A DNA stretch of 64,000 nt. Source: Puccinia triticina. Lineage: Eukaryota; Basidiomycota; Pucciniomycetes; Pucciniales; Pucciniaceae. The stretch spans positions 2,843,501-2,907,500 of the forward strand of contig NC_070560.1 in assembly GCF_026914185.1 (NCBI RefSeq), read 5' to 3'. Positions 46,994-59,139 of this stretch are shown here, in pieces. The notes below the pieces were generated by a model. The model had not been told where the DNA came from. It saw nothing but the letters and a program-made list of their open reading frames with translations, and made no database searches. The number at the start of each line of letters is the position of its first letter. The stretch's first letter is position 1. Both the position numbers and the translations under genes were made by a program.

Positions 46994-49888
46994 TTAGACA
47001 ACCATGATACCGATTGCCGATCTTGGAGGGATGGTGAGCGGACGCAAGCGGGAGAGTCCGGAGGAGGGGTCTCGCTGTAGGTGAACGAGTTGACCGTCAT
47101 CAGACGGATGCAGCCGACTGAACGGAGGATAAATGTCAGTATGTGCAGCTCCGAAGGGAAATATTGGACAAAATCAAGGGGAGGAAGGTGGAGGGAGAGC
47201 AGCTCAACTCTCGGTATGCGTTTCCGGGCGAGGTCGGGACCGGCAGACCGACAAGCACGTCCCTCAACAACCAGGGCGAGTCGTCGTTGTTGAGCGCCAC
47301 AAACACTTTCGAGCCTCGGCTGAATGCCAACCGATGCGCACCGGACTTTTCCGGTATGGATTTGTCAAGGAGAATAGCAAGGGTGTCGGCTGCTATGTCA
47401 GTGGAAAACTCACAGTTATTATGTTGTGTACCGGTTGGCCCGAAGCAGCAGCCCCGAGCTGAATGGCCCCTACGACCATGGGATGTCGATGTTCACACCT
47501 CCACCCCAACCTAGAATAAAGAAAACTTTCACATTCAGCGGAGTGATAACTGGAAAGAGAAGGAAGAACAATTGTGTATAGATGAGGATGTAACTGACCG
47601 ACCACATTCAGCGACCGGATCCTGAGGACCCTCATCGTAAGTGGAGAAGTTATAACCACTAAAGACGTCAGCTTGGCCGTACCCCCAGGTGAGTATGAAC
47701 ACTTGACAGAGCAGATACGGCCCCGGGTCCTGGTCGATTCTCAAGCTATTGTCGTTCCGCTCCAGGTCCCAGTTGGTCACAAAAATCTGACTGTGCGAGC
47801 TTCGTTGGCATTCCAGTTCCGCTATCATGTCAGGAATTTTGTCCGGCAACATCTACACAACATAACTCCACCATCATTTAAGAGAAAATAGATATGAAAA
47901 AGTTACCTTGGTAGATAACTAAATTTGAAAAAGAAAGATTAACCAAAAGGTGAGTACTAGCCTTGACAGCTTCCAGCAGAAAAAAAAAACAAGGAAGGAA
48001 TGGTGGATTACCCATCCCCCCACTGTGGTCCCCAAGGAACAGGCTTGGTGCCGCATAAGTGTTATTTTGGCGATGGATTTTTTTTTCGAACAAAAGCAGA
48101 TTAAGATCTCAAGATTACAAGAACATCAAAGCGAGGATTGAAGGATACTTACCTGGCCTAGATAAGCGATTCCATCCGACTGTAGAAAGACCGAGCCGGT
48201 GAATCAATTCTTTGTGCTCAAACTCTTTGCGGCACTTTTCAGACGTGCAACTAAATAACAAGTGAAGGGAGCGATTGAAACAAGAAGAAAGCAGGAATTG
48301 CTTTGGTCTTACCAAGAACATTCGTTTAAGATCGTACGCGGCCTGGAAGATATGAACTCGGCCGATGGCGGAGTCTAAGAATGCGAGTGAGAAGTGAAAG
48401 AGTAAGGATGATCAAAGGATTGCTTGAATTTCATGAAAGACTGAGGTTTGAAGGTGGGATGGCACGGGGCGAACATTCCTCGGGCCGGATCGGTTCACCG
48501 CCGGTGTACATGACTTCCTGGACAACACGGACGGAAAATAGTTTGAGAATGTCGAGTAGATCGCAGGCGGGAATGTGTTTGGCAGCGTCGATCCGGAAGC
48601 CTGCGACGCCCTTGTCGACCAGGCTTGTCAGATAATTCTTCAATTGGGTCTGCACGTGGCGTTGCGAGGTCTTCAGGTCTGCGAGCCCAACCAGTTCACA
48701 GTTTTGCACCCTCTCATCAGTCATGGATTTTAGTCATTCCAAAAGAGAAGAACATTAGAATCATAGGTGAGTCGGTGTTGGCTTGGTGCGCTAGAAACCC
48801 TCATGTGGTTTTGTCTGTAGAGCTTTGTTCTTCACGCTACTCACTCGTACCGATCCTTGTAGTTACTGATCTCGAGATTTCCACGCTTTCGACCTAATCA
48901 GATCGAGTAATGAACCGTTAAGAGCGGATGCAAACGGAAGACGTTCGAGAATGCTAGATAGATAAGAACGAGGGAAGACGCGTACATTTGTGGAAGTTAT
49001 TCCGAGTGTACAGCTGGTGTTCAGAATAAGAGGGCAAAAAAAATCAATACCGAGACAGAGGGGGCAGGTCAAAAAAGAGATTGGAAACGAACGTTGGGGT
49101 AGTCGTATTTGCGGTAAGATGAGCCTGCGCTGCCTCGACGATATTCAGTGGTGCTACCAGCGGACATATGGTTGAGGACTCTAAGATAGGAATGATGGGT
49201 TCATGTCAGGCGGGGGATCATGTTATCATGGGAGTCTTCCCAAGGAAACACCACTCACACGTCCACAATTACGCCCACCCCAGCACTGGTGCAGCGTTGG
49301 ACCATCGCATCGAATTCGGCCTCGGATCCCCTCTTGGAGCCAATCCGATAGCTGACCGGCTTGACAAAGACCAACGAGGATCAGCAGTCAATGGCCTATG
49401 AAGAAAAGCATATTTTTCCCCATTGGATGCTTCTTCTTTCTATCCAGTGGAACCGACCTGATAGTCTGTCCACCATTGAGGCCCTTCGATGTGCTCCTGA
49501 GGGGGCGAAACCTGGACGAATCGGTATCCGTTCGGGCCCAAGAAAGTCTCACACTCCGTGCCAACATCCGGGTATCTCCACTGAAACAGCTGGACAAACA
49601 TACAGAGATCGCGAACCCAGTCAGAACGCAGCTCAGCAGCGGGATGGAAGGGTCGGTACCTACTTGGACAGTCACTCGGCCCGTCGGAGCAGGGTCATCG
49701 TCCAAGCGTTTTCTTGTGCAGCTGGCCGCCAGCTGCTCGTCCACGCGGTAAGAGCGCCGACGGACCAGCCAGTTCTTGAAGCCGGCCAGGGGGGAGAGGA
49801 GATGGAGCGAGCTAAGCGAGGAGGGCGTCTTGGCTGAGCCGCCGAGGGCGCCGATGCCCAGGAGGGATATCCAGGTTGACTTGTGCAT
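46994..49888 (-). CDS. secreted alpha-amylase, GH13 (13 exons, 543 aa)
   Basis: This is a glycoside hydrolase family 13 alpha-amylase of the animal/actinobacterial-like type, expected to cleave alpha-1,4-glucans outside the cell. Exons: 49888-49664, 49589-49458, 49359-49259, 49180-49093, 49013-48986, 48893-48845, 48710-48442, 48374-48313, 48179-48153, 47852-47599, 47510-47414, 47345-47170 and 47117-46994; all join in phase. A signal peptide ([20 protein letters not shown]) starts the protein. [10 protein letters not shown] and WWTDYQ follow. Region I is DVVLNH, region [11 protein letters not shown] (nucleophile Asp codon 48587-48589), and region [13 protein letters not shown] (acid Glu). Region IV reads [10 protein letters not shown], where the family has NHD. 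The C-terminal beta domain has [17 protein letters not shown]. Exons 12-13 are the least certain. The missing region IV His makes activity uncertain. Confidence 0.85.
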
Positions 49889-51035
49889 CTTCGGAGACTG
49901 TTGTCGACAAGTCCTGGACACTCCTCTCCAACAAATACCCTCGATCCTTCCTCGACCACACAGACCTTCACATCTCCAATAGGCAATACCGTGGGTGAAC
50001 AATTCTCCTTTGAGATGACTTTCTCGCCACCCTCCCTCACCACTTGAAAGCAACCCAGCATCGACACCGCACCGATCCAAGCCTCTGTTTCCTCACATTC
50101 ACTTCATGCCCTGATTGGCCCGGTTCCCGTTGGAATTTGAACAGAAATTTTTGCCGTTAGAGTTTTGCCACTTTTTCAAACTGGCCAGATTCAGTGCCAC
50201 CAACTTTTCCCGTTGCTCAACTCATGACCAACGTTTCAAAAATTATCAAATTGTGCTCTTGCTCATAATCACCTTTACCATGGCTCGAGAGTTACCATAT
50301 GAACCCCCCATCAGGTTCTCCCTCATTACAGTTGTGCACACTTTCTGGTCATGATTCCTGTCATCATCCGTTTTCTTCTGACAGTAAATATGTGTCTTTG
50401 ACCGAGTCAGACAATCCACGTTTATGTGACTTCAGATGTCTGTACTGGAGCTACAGGTAAAAATCAGACGGTTGACTCCTACATATTTACTTAGGAGATA
50501 CTTTTCATTTTTCATTGTGGCTAAAATCTCCATTGGTATGTTTCCCAAAAGGGGTTTCAACTTCCATACGCCAAGGGGGTTTCTTTTTCTGATCTGCTCA
50601 TAAATAACAACCCAATTTTCCAATGCAGACATCTTTGAATGTTGTAGAAGCCATCCTCTTGGAAGCTTTATTTGGCAATCATCTTACTCTCGAGTGACTC
50701 ATGAAATATTGTTGATTGTATATTGTGCACGGAGGCTAGGAGTTTCCAGATGATAAATGCACAACGTACTCGATCAGAACAGCAAGAGGTACTCGATCAG
50801 AACGCGGGCAGTTTTCACGTCCTCTTGTGATTTTCATTCATGCACAAAATGATGGTTCTCCCCGGAAGAAGTAGACAATGGAGTGCCTTTTTTGTAGTTT
50901 TGATGAAGGCTTCTTGATAATCAGCGGTGATTAAAGAACAGTCAGAAATCTTATTGATGGACTAAGAAGTGGACAGTTATTTCTGCGTACCTCGAACGTT
51001 GTAAAAGCGCTCAGTTCACCTCCCTCGTGATAGGG
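49889..51035. other. intergenic region upstream of the alpha-amylase
   Basis: This should hold the amylase promoter on the minus strand. Around 50140-50210, CCGTTAGAGTTTTGCCAC and AACTGGCCAG resemble, weakly, the arms of the long-TIR element at 42.8 kb. No gene is recognised. Confidence 0.4.
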
Positions 51036-52175
51036 TTAGTGGATTTTAATCATATTCATAAGATTTTCGAGAAGCGTTTTGGGTTGACCATCCTGGAGTT
51101 TAGTGTTGTTGATAAAGGTAGCCAAAACTGAGTAGATTATCTGTCGATTGTCTTTTTCCAGTTGAGTTAATTCCTCTTCGGTTTTTCCAACACCAGTAAC
51201 TTGAGCCAGGGTGCGGGCATATTGGGCAAGTGTCATCAGCACCTCCCGTCCAGGTTTTTTCAGTCCAAAATCCACCAAATCTTGAAACACTAGATTGGGC
51301 AGACTAAGTGCCTGCACAGCAGATCCACTATGATTTTCTGCTGTGAATATATCAATAAGTACCCGGAGGGATTCCTTATCATGGTCTATCAAATAATTTC
51401 TAGGTGTGATTTTGAAAGTCTTGGCATTGGGCCGTCGTCCAATCTTTATGATTATTTCGTCTGCTCATGAGGTTGAGTTGAAGGTTTCCGATCAATTGAA
51501 GAGAATGGGTCCAATCAATTTTTGCATTTCCACAAAATTTAACAGTGAAGTCTAGAGGATGATTTTTGGATAGGATCCTATGCGGAATTGCACACGAATC
51601 AACTCACTTCCTTTAAGCCAGTGCTGGGTATAGGTTTTATCATCTTCAAGGACGGTGAGTCACCAAGTGATTCAGTACCGGTATAGCTTTCTGAAACGCA
51701 CTGGAGTGGAGCGTGTTGAAAAGAAGTAGGCACCTACAGATCGTCTTTACTGTGTCTTGCAACGTTGCTAATCAATCGTGATATAAGTTCAATCCGAACT
51801 GTTAGAAATAGCTACCCTATCCAGCTGATGCCGCGAAAATAGACTTACCCTCTGGCACGTCGGGCGAAATGTTGGCCGCGGAACCTGTTGATGGTTTGTC
51901 ATGTGTAAGTATTGTATCGTCAAGAAGTGATGTCAGGAGATCGGGAAATTTGAGAATGTATTGCCAAGGCCTTGGGCACAATGCAGTGTACTTGTAAATA
52001 ACTGGAAACGTTACGCACTTTCTCCTGACTGGAGGAGCCGAATTTTTTCCGCTTTCGGGTCGCCACGTGAAGGTTTTGAGGATTTCAAAAATGTCGGCAA
52101 GCTCATAGACTCGAAGGCTTGGAGGTGAAGAAGAAAGCCAAGTGCAAATAAAAATGTCTGAGTGGAACACTTCAT
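51036..52175 (-). pseudogene. candidate secreted protein gene with a frame break
   Basis: Function unknown. The minus-strand ATG at 52175 begins a textbook signal peptide (MKCSTQTFLFALGFLLHLQA). Exons 52175-52019, 51884-51849 and 51643-51608 join in phase, and a final exon starts at 51551. The last exon begins with a frame encoding NAKIDWTHSLQLIGNLQLN. It must change frame near 51460 to reach the long frame that ends at 51036 (with ESLRVLIDIFTAENHSGSAV). No donor site lies between, so a one-base indel is likely, either a real break or a sequence error. The helix-rich secreted product of about 260 residues resembles no family I know. Confidence 0.55.
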
Positions 52176-53299
52176 CCTCGTGAATGTTGATCAAATCGTA
52201 GGAAAAGTAAATTCGCGATATGTCCTTGCAGGTTGGTTAAAATTATTCGACCGAAAGATGGTTGGTACCTTGTGAACCTGTGCACGGATCGATCTCTATA
52301 TGTTGACACTGAACGCATACCAGAATAACGGGTGAAGGATAAAGCCGGAGCCCGGCGACCACGTGTAAAAAAAGAATCAGGAGAAGGAACTTGTGTCAGA
52401 GGTCCGCTAGAAGAAAATACCGCGTTTTATGCTAGCCTATACCTCTTGTTTCAAAGGGCGAGGTACCGGCGGGCCGGAGGCGCATCGCAAAGCATTCTTC
52501 TGAGATATCCAAGGCTCGTAATGCTAACTTAACGAAGTCCCTATTGCAGACGCCGTCCCGCAGGGACCCTCCGATGGAGGTCCCCAGAGGTCGCCCTCGT
52601 AATGCAGAGGATTGGTTGGCCTGGTATAGGCAGTCATTGTCTTCAGCTAACTGTGTTAGCTTTTCTGAGACCAGTGTTCTCATAGCATGGTTGGTTTGAC
52701 CAAGCTTCAACTGGGGGCACGCATCATCAAAAACTCCTACTAGACCGAACTTAACTAAGTCCCAGCCTCCTGTGCGGGTCGTGCAGCATTTGGCTGGTCG
52801 CGAAGCGACCCCGACCGGAGGGAGGGACTTGTACACAAAAACGCTTTTCTGGCGTGAGCCAGATCCAAGGTTTGGCTGGGAGCGGCCTCATTTGCGTCAC
52901 CACACCTTCAATATTTTGCAGATCCTTTCTACGTTATAGTACATGATACATCTGCATAATGTTGATTTTTCGGTATTTTTCATTGTGCAAAATCTTGTTT
53001 CTTTCTACTGGAAAAAAATTATTGAAGTTTATGATTTCAAATTTTGATTCTTGCGCCTCATATGACACGGACCGAGCGCGGTCACTCTAGTTGATGTTCT
53101 CTTAATTTTCTTCAACTCGTTGCCGTTTCATTAATTATCATTAATTATCAATATAATGATGTGATGTTCCGATATAATTCTGTCGCTTAATTAATTCAGA
53201 GAATTCTTTCCAATTTCTTGTTATCGAATTTCAAAAATGAAGGAATGGGAATACAATGGCAAAAAAAATACTGAAAAATCCCGAGGATGCCAAACAGGC
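52176..53299. other. non-coding, part AT-rich
   Basis: A minus-strand frame at 52432-52836 has helical-looking sequence (TLVSEKLTQLAEDNDCLYQ) but no known domain and no gene model. From 52880 the DNA is AT-rich, with ATTAATTATC repeated. Confidence 0.35.
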
Positions 53300-53515
53300 A
53301 GAAAAACTCTTACGCACTGGGATGCCGGTGAATAGGAAGCAAAAAAGAGTGTAAGATTTCTGATGATCACGGAGCTAGAAGAAATGACAGGAATGGAAAG
53401 GAAAAAGGGAAAAAGAGAAGAGAAGAAAACATCACAGAACTTACCTGGGATGCCGGTGAATAGGAAGCAAAAAAGAGTGAGGAAAGAGAGTTCACCGGCA
53501 CCCAGGAGAGGAGTC
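53300..53515. repeat. direct repeat around a purine-rich core, second locus
   Basis: CTGGGATGCCGGTGAATAGG plus about 15 bases occurs at 53318 and again at 53446. Between them is a purine-rich tract (GGAAAAAGGGAAAAAGAGAAG). The second copy is followed by AGGAAAG and an inverted fragment ending CACCGGCACCCAGG. The arrangement equals that at 36236-36416, although the repeated sequence differs. Confidence 0.7.
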
Positions 53516-53649
53516 TTTTAGAGAATCAGAGAAACAAGATATAAGCATAAACTAAATACATATGCTACTAATGAGACAAGACACCATAACAAAAACAACT
53601 CAGAAAAAATAACTATTGAGTTGTGTTGAAGCCAAGAGAGAACATCTGA

Positions 53650-53942
53650 GAGCATCCTTACCGGTGACTAGTTTAGCTCGAAATTAGCTAGTTTAGCCAC
53701 CAATCTCAACCACACCGGGTGTAGATAAGCCCAAGCTAAATTAGTGAGAAGCTTGAATTTCAGCTAACCGTCACTACATTTAGTGACGGTTAGCTCGAAG
53801 CTAACTGCCATTTCCCGCGCCCACCACTCAGCTCCACCCCGCGCAAGCCGAACCGATACGGCTGAATCGCTGTCGCTAACTTAGTTTGCAACAGCTGCGA
53901 GTCAAAACTCGCGCCAACATAGCTCGACCGGTAAGGATGCTC
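53650..53942. mobile_element. 293-bp MITE with TGA target duplication
   Basis: GAGCATCCTTACCGGT at the left is matched by its perfect inverse at the right. TGA flanks the element at 53647-53649 and 53943-53945. A 3-bp duplication and GAGCATC ends fit PIF/Harbinger-type MITEs. The interior holds the palindrome CCGTCACTACATTTAGTGACGG in two arms. Confidence 0.85.
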
Positions 53943-53945
53943 TGA

Positions 53946-54596
53946 AAAGTAGCCTCTATATCACGCCAGGCTCACGCGAGCTTGACGTGCTTGTGCATAA
54001 GCCTCTCTGGTGAGACTGGGCTGCCGCCCAGACCCGCTCACCACGAGTGGCTTAGTTAAGCTCGCTACTAGACTGAGTTGGTTGCCTTGGGACAAATCCC
54101 GGGCCATGGAGATGGACTAGGATAATGCCAATTCACATTTCATTCGACGAACGCTTACTTATGTTGAGATGGATGCCCTCCTCCTTCGCGTCCCTACACA
54201 CCCCTAGGTGTCCAAATTGCCAGCAGAATTTATCCCTCTCAGTTTCAGCCTCTTACGCGCGCTTTCTGTCGACCTGTCCTTTGATTGCTAACATCAACCT
54301 CGGCTATCTACTCGACGCCCCCAAACCGGATTTGGTGTGCGTGTTGGATTCAATCAGCTCGCACAATGCCCAATATCACCTTTCAACACAAGGAAAGACT
54401 GATTCTGACCGCCAATCCGACTAGTCATGAGGTAAATGGCCACGAAATTCCATGTTGAAGCCATCACGTGTTCTGAAGAATAACTCAAACATAGCTCGCG
54501 CGTAGCTAACAATCCTTCCCTCGATATTAATATCACTTTTAGAAAGCCACTCGAGACGCGAAAACCCTTTTCTGTTTGGAGCAAGAAGCAGAAATC
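53946..54596. other. intergenic region upstream of the proline-rich gene
   Basis: A plus frame at 54125-54424 has no domain. No promoter element can be named with confidence. Confidence 0.4.
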
Positions 54597-55984
54597 ATGT
54601 TCTACATTGAAATCGCTCAGGTTGGACGAGCTGAACTCGCACCGTCATCTTGGAGATCACTACGATGTGGATCATTAATCTCTGTGGTCGCCAAGAAACG
54701 TCAAGTGGCGGAAATTCATCAGGTGTCCAAAATTCATCCAGTGGTCCAAAGGCCCTTCCAAACACAAGTCGAACCACCTCAAGAACCGTTAGAACCACCT
54801 CAGGAACCGTTAGAACGACCTCAAGTAGAACCACTTCAAGTCAAACCACCTCAATCGCTTAGTGCCGACCAACCACACAGTTCAAGATTGCCCCCCAGTC
54901 GCTCGGCCGAAACTCGACGGTCGGAAATCATCAATAAAGTTGCTTTGACGAGAGGCCCTAAGCCAGGTCCAAGTCAGCCTTTCCCTTTCACTCCCTTGAT
55001 GATTGTAGATTTGCTCTTATCTCAATGTCCTCTGCATCTTCCTCACCCTATAGAGATAGACTGTCTCAGGTGCCTTCAGAAATCGCTTGAGCTGTGCGAG
55101 TGTCTCAAAAATATATCTATGGAAATGCCAGTTTTGGTGAAGTCTTTACAACCTTCAGAACCTTTGTCGGTCAGCGTAACTCGAAAGATAAGCCGACCCG
55201 TTGTAGGAAGATTTCACTCGGAAAATTCTCCAAGTGAGTTTTAATTTCCACTGTTCTGACCCATAATCACGATGTACTGGCAAACTAACCTTGTTTTATT
55301 ATGAAAGAGCCCGGAGGCCTTAGTCGCCATGAGGGAACTGCAGACCCTTGGGACTGTCCAAGATTTTGTGATTTTGAGACGGAAATGCGCGAAAAAAAAA
55401 AATTGATCACCATAGACGAGGTAGCTCCAAATTTTACAGGTAGATCATGAACATCTTGGATTGAATAGTTACCAAGGGGGAGAATAAAAATAGCTGATTA
55501 ATGATTTCTATGACTGTTTGAAATCAAAGTGGTCAATGAATCGCCAACAACAACAATTGTAGTCCAACTTGAACAGATGTGCAGGCTCAAAAGCCATCGG
55601 CAGCTGCCAACCGCGATAAGACTTGGAACGGAGCAACGTTTCCAAGTAGTGTTTGGAAAGGTTTCGAGCTGGACATCGGAGCCTCCAGAGCGGATCGGAC
55701 TATCACTTGTTCGTGGCGACCAAATAATAAATATCTTGCCACTAAGTTGTCCTAATCATCTTGACATGGTTGAGGGTGATAAGCTTCGGGTCAGGATATG
55801 TCCTCCTGTCCCAAACCCCCGCAGCGCCCCTCTAAAAGCTTCCAGCGGTGATGGAATTTACTGGGTTCGAAGCTTTAGAAACAGTCAAGTTCCTGAAAAG
55901 GCCCCCCGTCGTCATCTTTCTCATCTCACTCTTCCCGCAAACCCTAGGGCAAAAATTGCAACATCCTCGCTGAGCGAATCCTAA
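54597..55984 (+). CDS. three-exon proline-rich protein of unknown function (407 aa)
   Basis: Exons 54597-55233, 55308-55439 and 55530-55984 join in phase from an ATG to a TAA. The donors are GTGAGT and GTAGAT; both acceptors read AAAG. The first exon encodes a Pro/Gln/Glu repeat region (EPPQEPLE units around residue 70) and then LLLSQCPLHLPHP. The second is charged (ETEMREKKKLITIDEVAP). The third is the most globular-looking part (RFQVVFGKVSSWTSEPPERI). I recognise no family. There is no signal peptide. The in-phase joining of three frames supports a real gene, but a later start or another upstream exon cannot be excluded. Confidence 0.55.
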
Positions 55985-56543
55985 AGAACGAATATGCAGA
56001 CAGCGCCATATTTTTGTTTTACTTTTACTTTTACTTCTTTTTCTAATTTGGTTACTTCATAGATAAGACTTTTTCTCTTTTTAACTAATCTCTTTGTTAT
56101 TGGTTTTTTTACTGCACCCGAGGCACGTACTGTGTTTTGCCTTCTGGATCATTTTCATTCTGCTTCTCTGGGACCCATTTTTTTCTCCTCGTCCAATGCT
56201 TTCCAGCTCTTAATTTCTTGCACATTTTACTCCTTCCATTTCCTTGTAATAATTCCGCAAAAGTGTAAAGCGCCGCTAAAATGCCATGGGAGGAGAACTT
56301 AGAAGTCTGGTATCCCTGGTACAGCCCTCAGCAGGTCATCTGTTGGAAAATCCGCAACAGCAAGATAGAAAAAAAAAATGCTGTTAATCAAAACACTGGT
56401 GGTTTATATGGGGGTGCATTGGCCAAATTTCTAACGACAAAAGTGTTGGCGCAAAATTCAAATGCATGCACGGCTGAGATCATAGCGCATTTGCAAATTT
56501 ACACAAGCATTTGGAAAAAGCTTGTGCACGTAAGAAAGGTGCA
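55985..56543. other. spacer before the gypsy element
   Basis: The first part is T-rich. A plus frame at 56281-56571 (MPWEENLEVWYPWYSPQQ...) is open for 96 codons but has no recognised domain and runs into the presumed LTR. Confidence 0.4.
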
Positions 56544-56544
56544 G

Positions 56545-57350
56545 TGTTGTGAAGCCCCGGCTTCCGCTTAAGGCAACAGCCACTCCTCCGGCTAATAAGG
56601 TAACGGCTTCAGCGTTCTCTTGTACACTTCTGACCGCTCTCGGTCTTTTATTCTTCGCTGCTCTTAGCCAAATATCCTAGTCTGTTGTTCGCCGCTCTCG
56701 GCCCAATATCCCTTATGCGAGCCGTTCGCGGCCATCTTGTATTATCTCTCTTCCTCTTGTTATCTCAGAGCATGTACATTAGTTTACCAAATCCAGCCCG
56801 GACTTCTCCAAGTCCGGCCTTCCTTTGTATCCTCTCGAACCCCTCACAGACTCGTCCAATGAGTCTCCTCTATTCTTATCTTCTCTCTGTCTCTTCCTAT
56901 TGTCGAGCCGTCTCATCCTTTGGTCTATAAATAGACCACCTTCTCCCTGCAATGGATCACCAACTAAGTTCGCTCGCATCTTTCCCGCTCTTGAAACCGG
57001 CGAGCATCACAGAAATATTTCTGTGAGTCAAACCCTTCTCTTATCTTAAAAATCTCTCCGTTCCCCAAAAGACAACCGTAGATTAGAGAAACCCAAATAC
57101 TCACACCGATAAAAAAAACTTCTTAGAAAATTTAACCCAATCAAAACTCATCAACCCTCTAAACCACCCCGACTTAAATCCTTTATCCTCTCTCCTACCG
57201 GCGTTGCAAACCGGTAAGTAATCTCTTAACAAACCCCTCTCCCAAAACAAAAATCCAAAATAGCTATCCGTGGTCCGATATAAAAATTAAAACATATATC
57301 TCTTTATTTAAATAATAGTTATATCACTTCTACTGTTGTTAGAACCGTTC
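56545..57350 (+). mobile_element. 5' LTR of the gypsy element
   Basis: TGTTGTGAAGCCCCGGCTTC is a plausible LTR start. A TATA box (TATAAATA) lies at 56926-56933, followed by pyrimidine- and A-rich sequence up to the gag frame. The 3' LTR lies beyond the window, so the ends cannot be confirmed. Confidence 0.5.
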
Positions 57351-57404
57351 CAATCAGATACCAAATTGTATATCAGATAGTCGACATGGACGCTCCAATG
57401 ATCA

Positions 57405-58084
57405 ATGATTGCCGCCCAAGAAGAAGTTATCAATAATCAACAAATGCAAATTTCACAACTACTGGCTGCAAATACAAACAACCACCAAGCCAATCGCAAG
57501 CCGCGACCGGATCCTGTCTCTGTCAAACTCCCCAACTTTGACGGAGAAGATGATGTCGATGTCTGGATCAAAAAGATAGAATTTATCCTTACAGGTCAAG
57601 GCCAACCCAAGGACAAATGGACATTGATGGTTGTGCCGCATCTAAAGGACAGCGCCGAAGCCTTTTGATATAACCTAGTCAGCAAGCTAAACGTGAACAA
57701 GATGTCCTGGCCAACCTTTACCCGTAAGATACGGGCACAGTTTAATTATTCCCACAGTCAATACAATACTTGTGTTGAGCTGCAGTCCCTCAGATATACA
57801 ACTGCAGAGGACTAAATCAACCGATTCACTAGACTGAGCATCAAACTGCCCGCCAACACAATGACTGACAATGACAAGAAGTTTTTGTTCACATACAACT
57901 TTCCAGGTCACTTACGCGTCAAGGTCTTGGGTGACAAGTGCAAAACATTGGACGATTTATTGCACTTGCTCCGCAAGCATGAAAGATTGGCAAAGAGCAA
58001 CTACCTTCGTGGAATTTCCTCAAACTATGGCAACCAACAAACTTTTGCCTCAAGAAACTTCACCCCTAGCCATCATCGAAGTTG
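57405..58084 (+). pseudogene. gypsy gag, 5' part, two stops
   Basis: The frame carries a Retrotrans_gag domain (KLPNFDGEDDVDVWIKKIEF at the start, KTLDDLLHLLRKHERLAKSN near the end). TGA at 57666-57668 sits where a Trp is usual. A TAA near 57814 sits where a Gln codon (CAA) would be expected. Both are explained by C-to-T or G-to-A transitions. The frame ends at the insertion near 58085, and the zinc knuckle is found only after 60653. Confidence 0.8.
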
Positions 58085-58655
58085 TGGTATGCTTTATGGT
58101 ATCCCATATGCCAAAATCAAAATTTTCTGCTTTTCTTTCTTATTTCTATTAGTTTTACTCTTAATCTCCCTTTTCCTCTTATCAATAACTTAATATTTGT
58201 CAAGATTCAGTTTCTAGGGACAAATTCACCCCTAGTCTTGCCTTACAGAACACTCATAAGGGCACTCACTCAGAAGTTACATACTCTTACACACTCACAA
58301 TACCCCTTATAACCTCAAACAGTTACACAATCCACATTTACAACACTTAGTTACACACACGGTTACATACATAGCTACATACATATTTACACATAGCTGC
58401 ATCATCACTTACATACATACAGTGTACACATGCAGGCACTCATGCAGGTGCTAGCTGCATGTGATAGCTGCATGCACTAAGCTGCATGCGCTAGTGGATC
58501 TTTGTTGCATAACAACAGCAGGTGACCTGGTTACAGCATGACTCCACTAACCTACAGTCCTGACCAATCACACCTCCTGATTCAGCCTGCATGTCATAAC
58601 CCATAATCACCTGTACAGTCCTGACCAATCACATTCACCCATTCAACAGATGTAC

Positions 58656-59133
58656 CAACGGTGGGTCGCTACTTTACTCTACGATAACCGGGGCTGTAGA
58701 GTAAAGTAGCGAGCTGCGCCTAACATTTTTACAGTTATTGTTAACGCTAGCGCGTGGATCGCCGCGTCACGGTTATTGTAACTGGCCTTTTTTGTACAGC
58801 CGTTACTAGTAAAGTAACGTGTTATTGAGAAAATTAACATTTTATTAAGCAATTAAGGGTCAAATTGGCCCTTATCAAGCAGAGCAACACTTTATTGAGC
58901 AGTGAAAGGCCAAATCAGCCCTGAAATGGCCTTTTCTTGCTCAAAATGTTGATAAATACCTGCTGCTCTGCCCATAGATATTGTAGCGGCCTTGAAAAAA
59001 AAACACCCGCCCGGTGTGATATCAATATCGCACCACATTTCCCCATTGCTACTGGTCCGGTTAGCGTAAAGGGACCAAAATTTGCTACAATAACGTTACG
59101 ATATTGATAACCGTAAAGTAGCGACCCACCATT
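58656..59133. mobile_element. hAT-like MITE, CAACGGTGGG ends, copy 2
   Basis: The 478-bp element starts CAACGGTGGGTCGCTACTTT and ends with its inverse. The 8-bp flanks AGATGTAC and GTATGTAC share six bases. The terminal 15 bases match the element at 39071-39399, while the interiors differ, so they are members of one terminal-repeat family. Confidence 0.85.
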
Positions 59134-59139
59134 GTATGT

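Noticed and set aside
47133..47514. Plus-strand frames of 100 or more codons across the alpha-amylase
   Set aside because: They are shadows of the minus-strand amylase exons, whose GH13 motifs are clear.
52432..52836. A 134-codon minus-strand gene
   Set aside because: It has no start context, domain or splice support, and may be a repeat remnant. It was left as unassigned sequence.
58085..58193. Hydrophobic C-terminal tail on the gypsy gag frame (FCFSFLFLLVLLLISLF)
   Set aside because: It begins where gag similarity ends and is T-rich inserted DNA, not a membrane domain of Gag.
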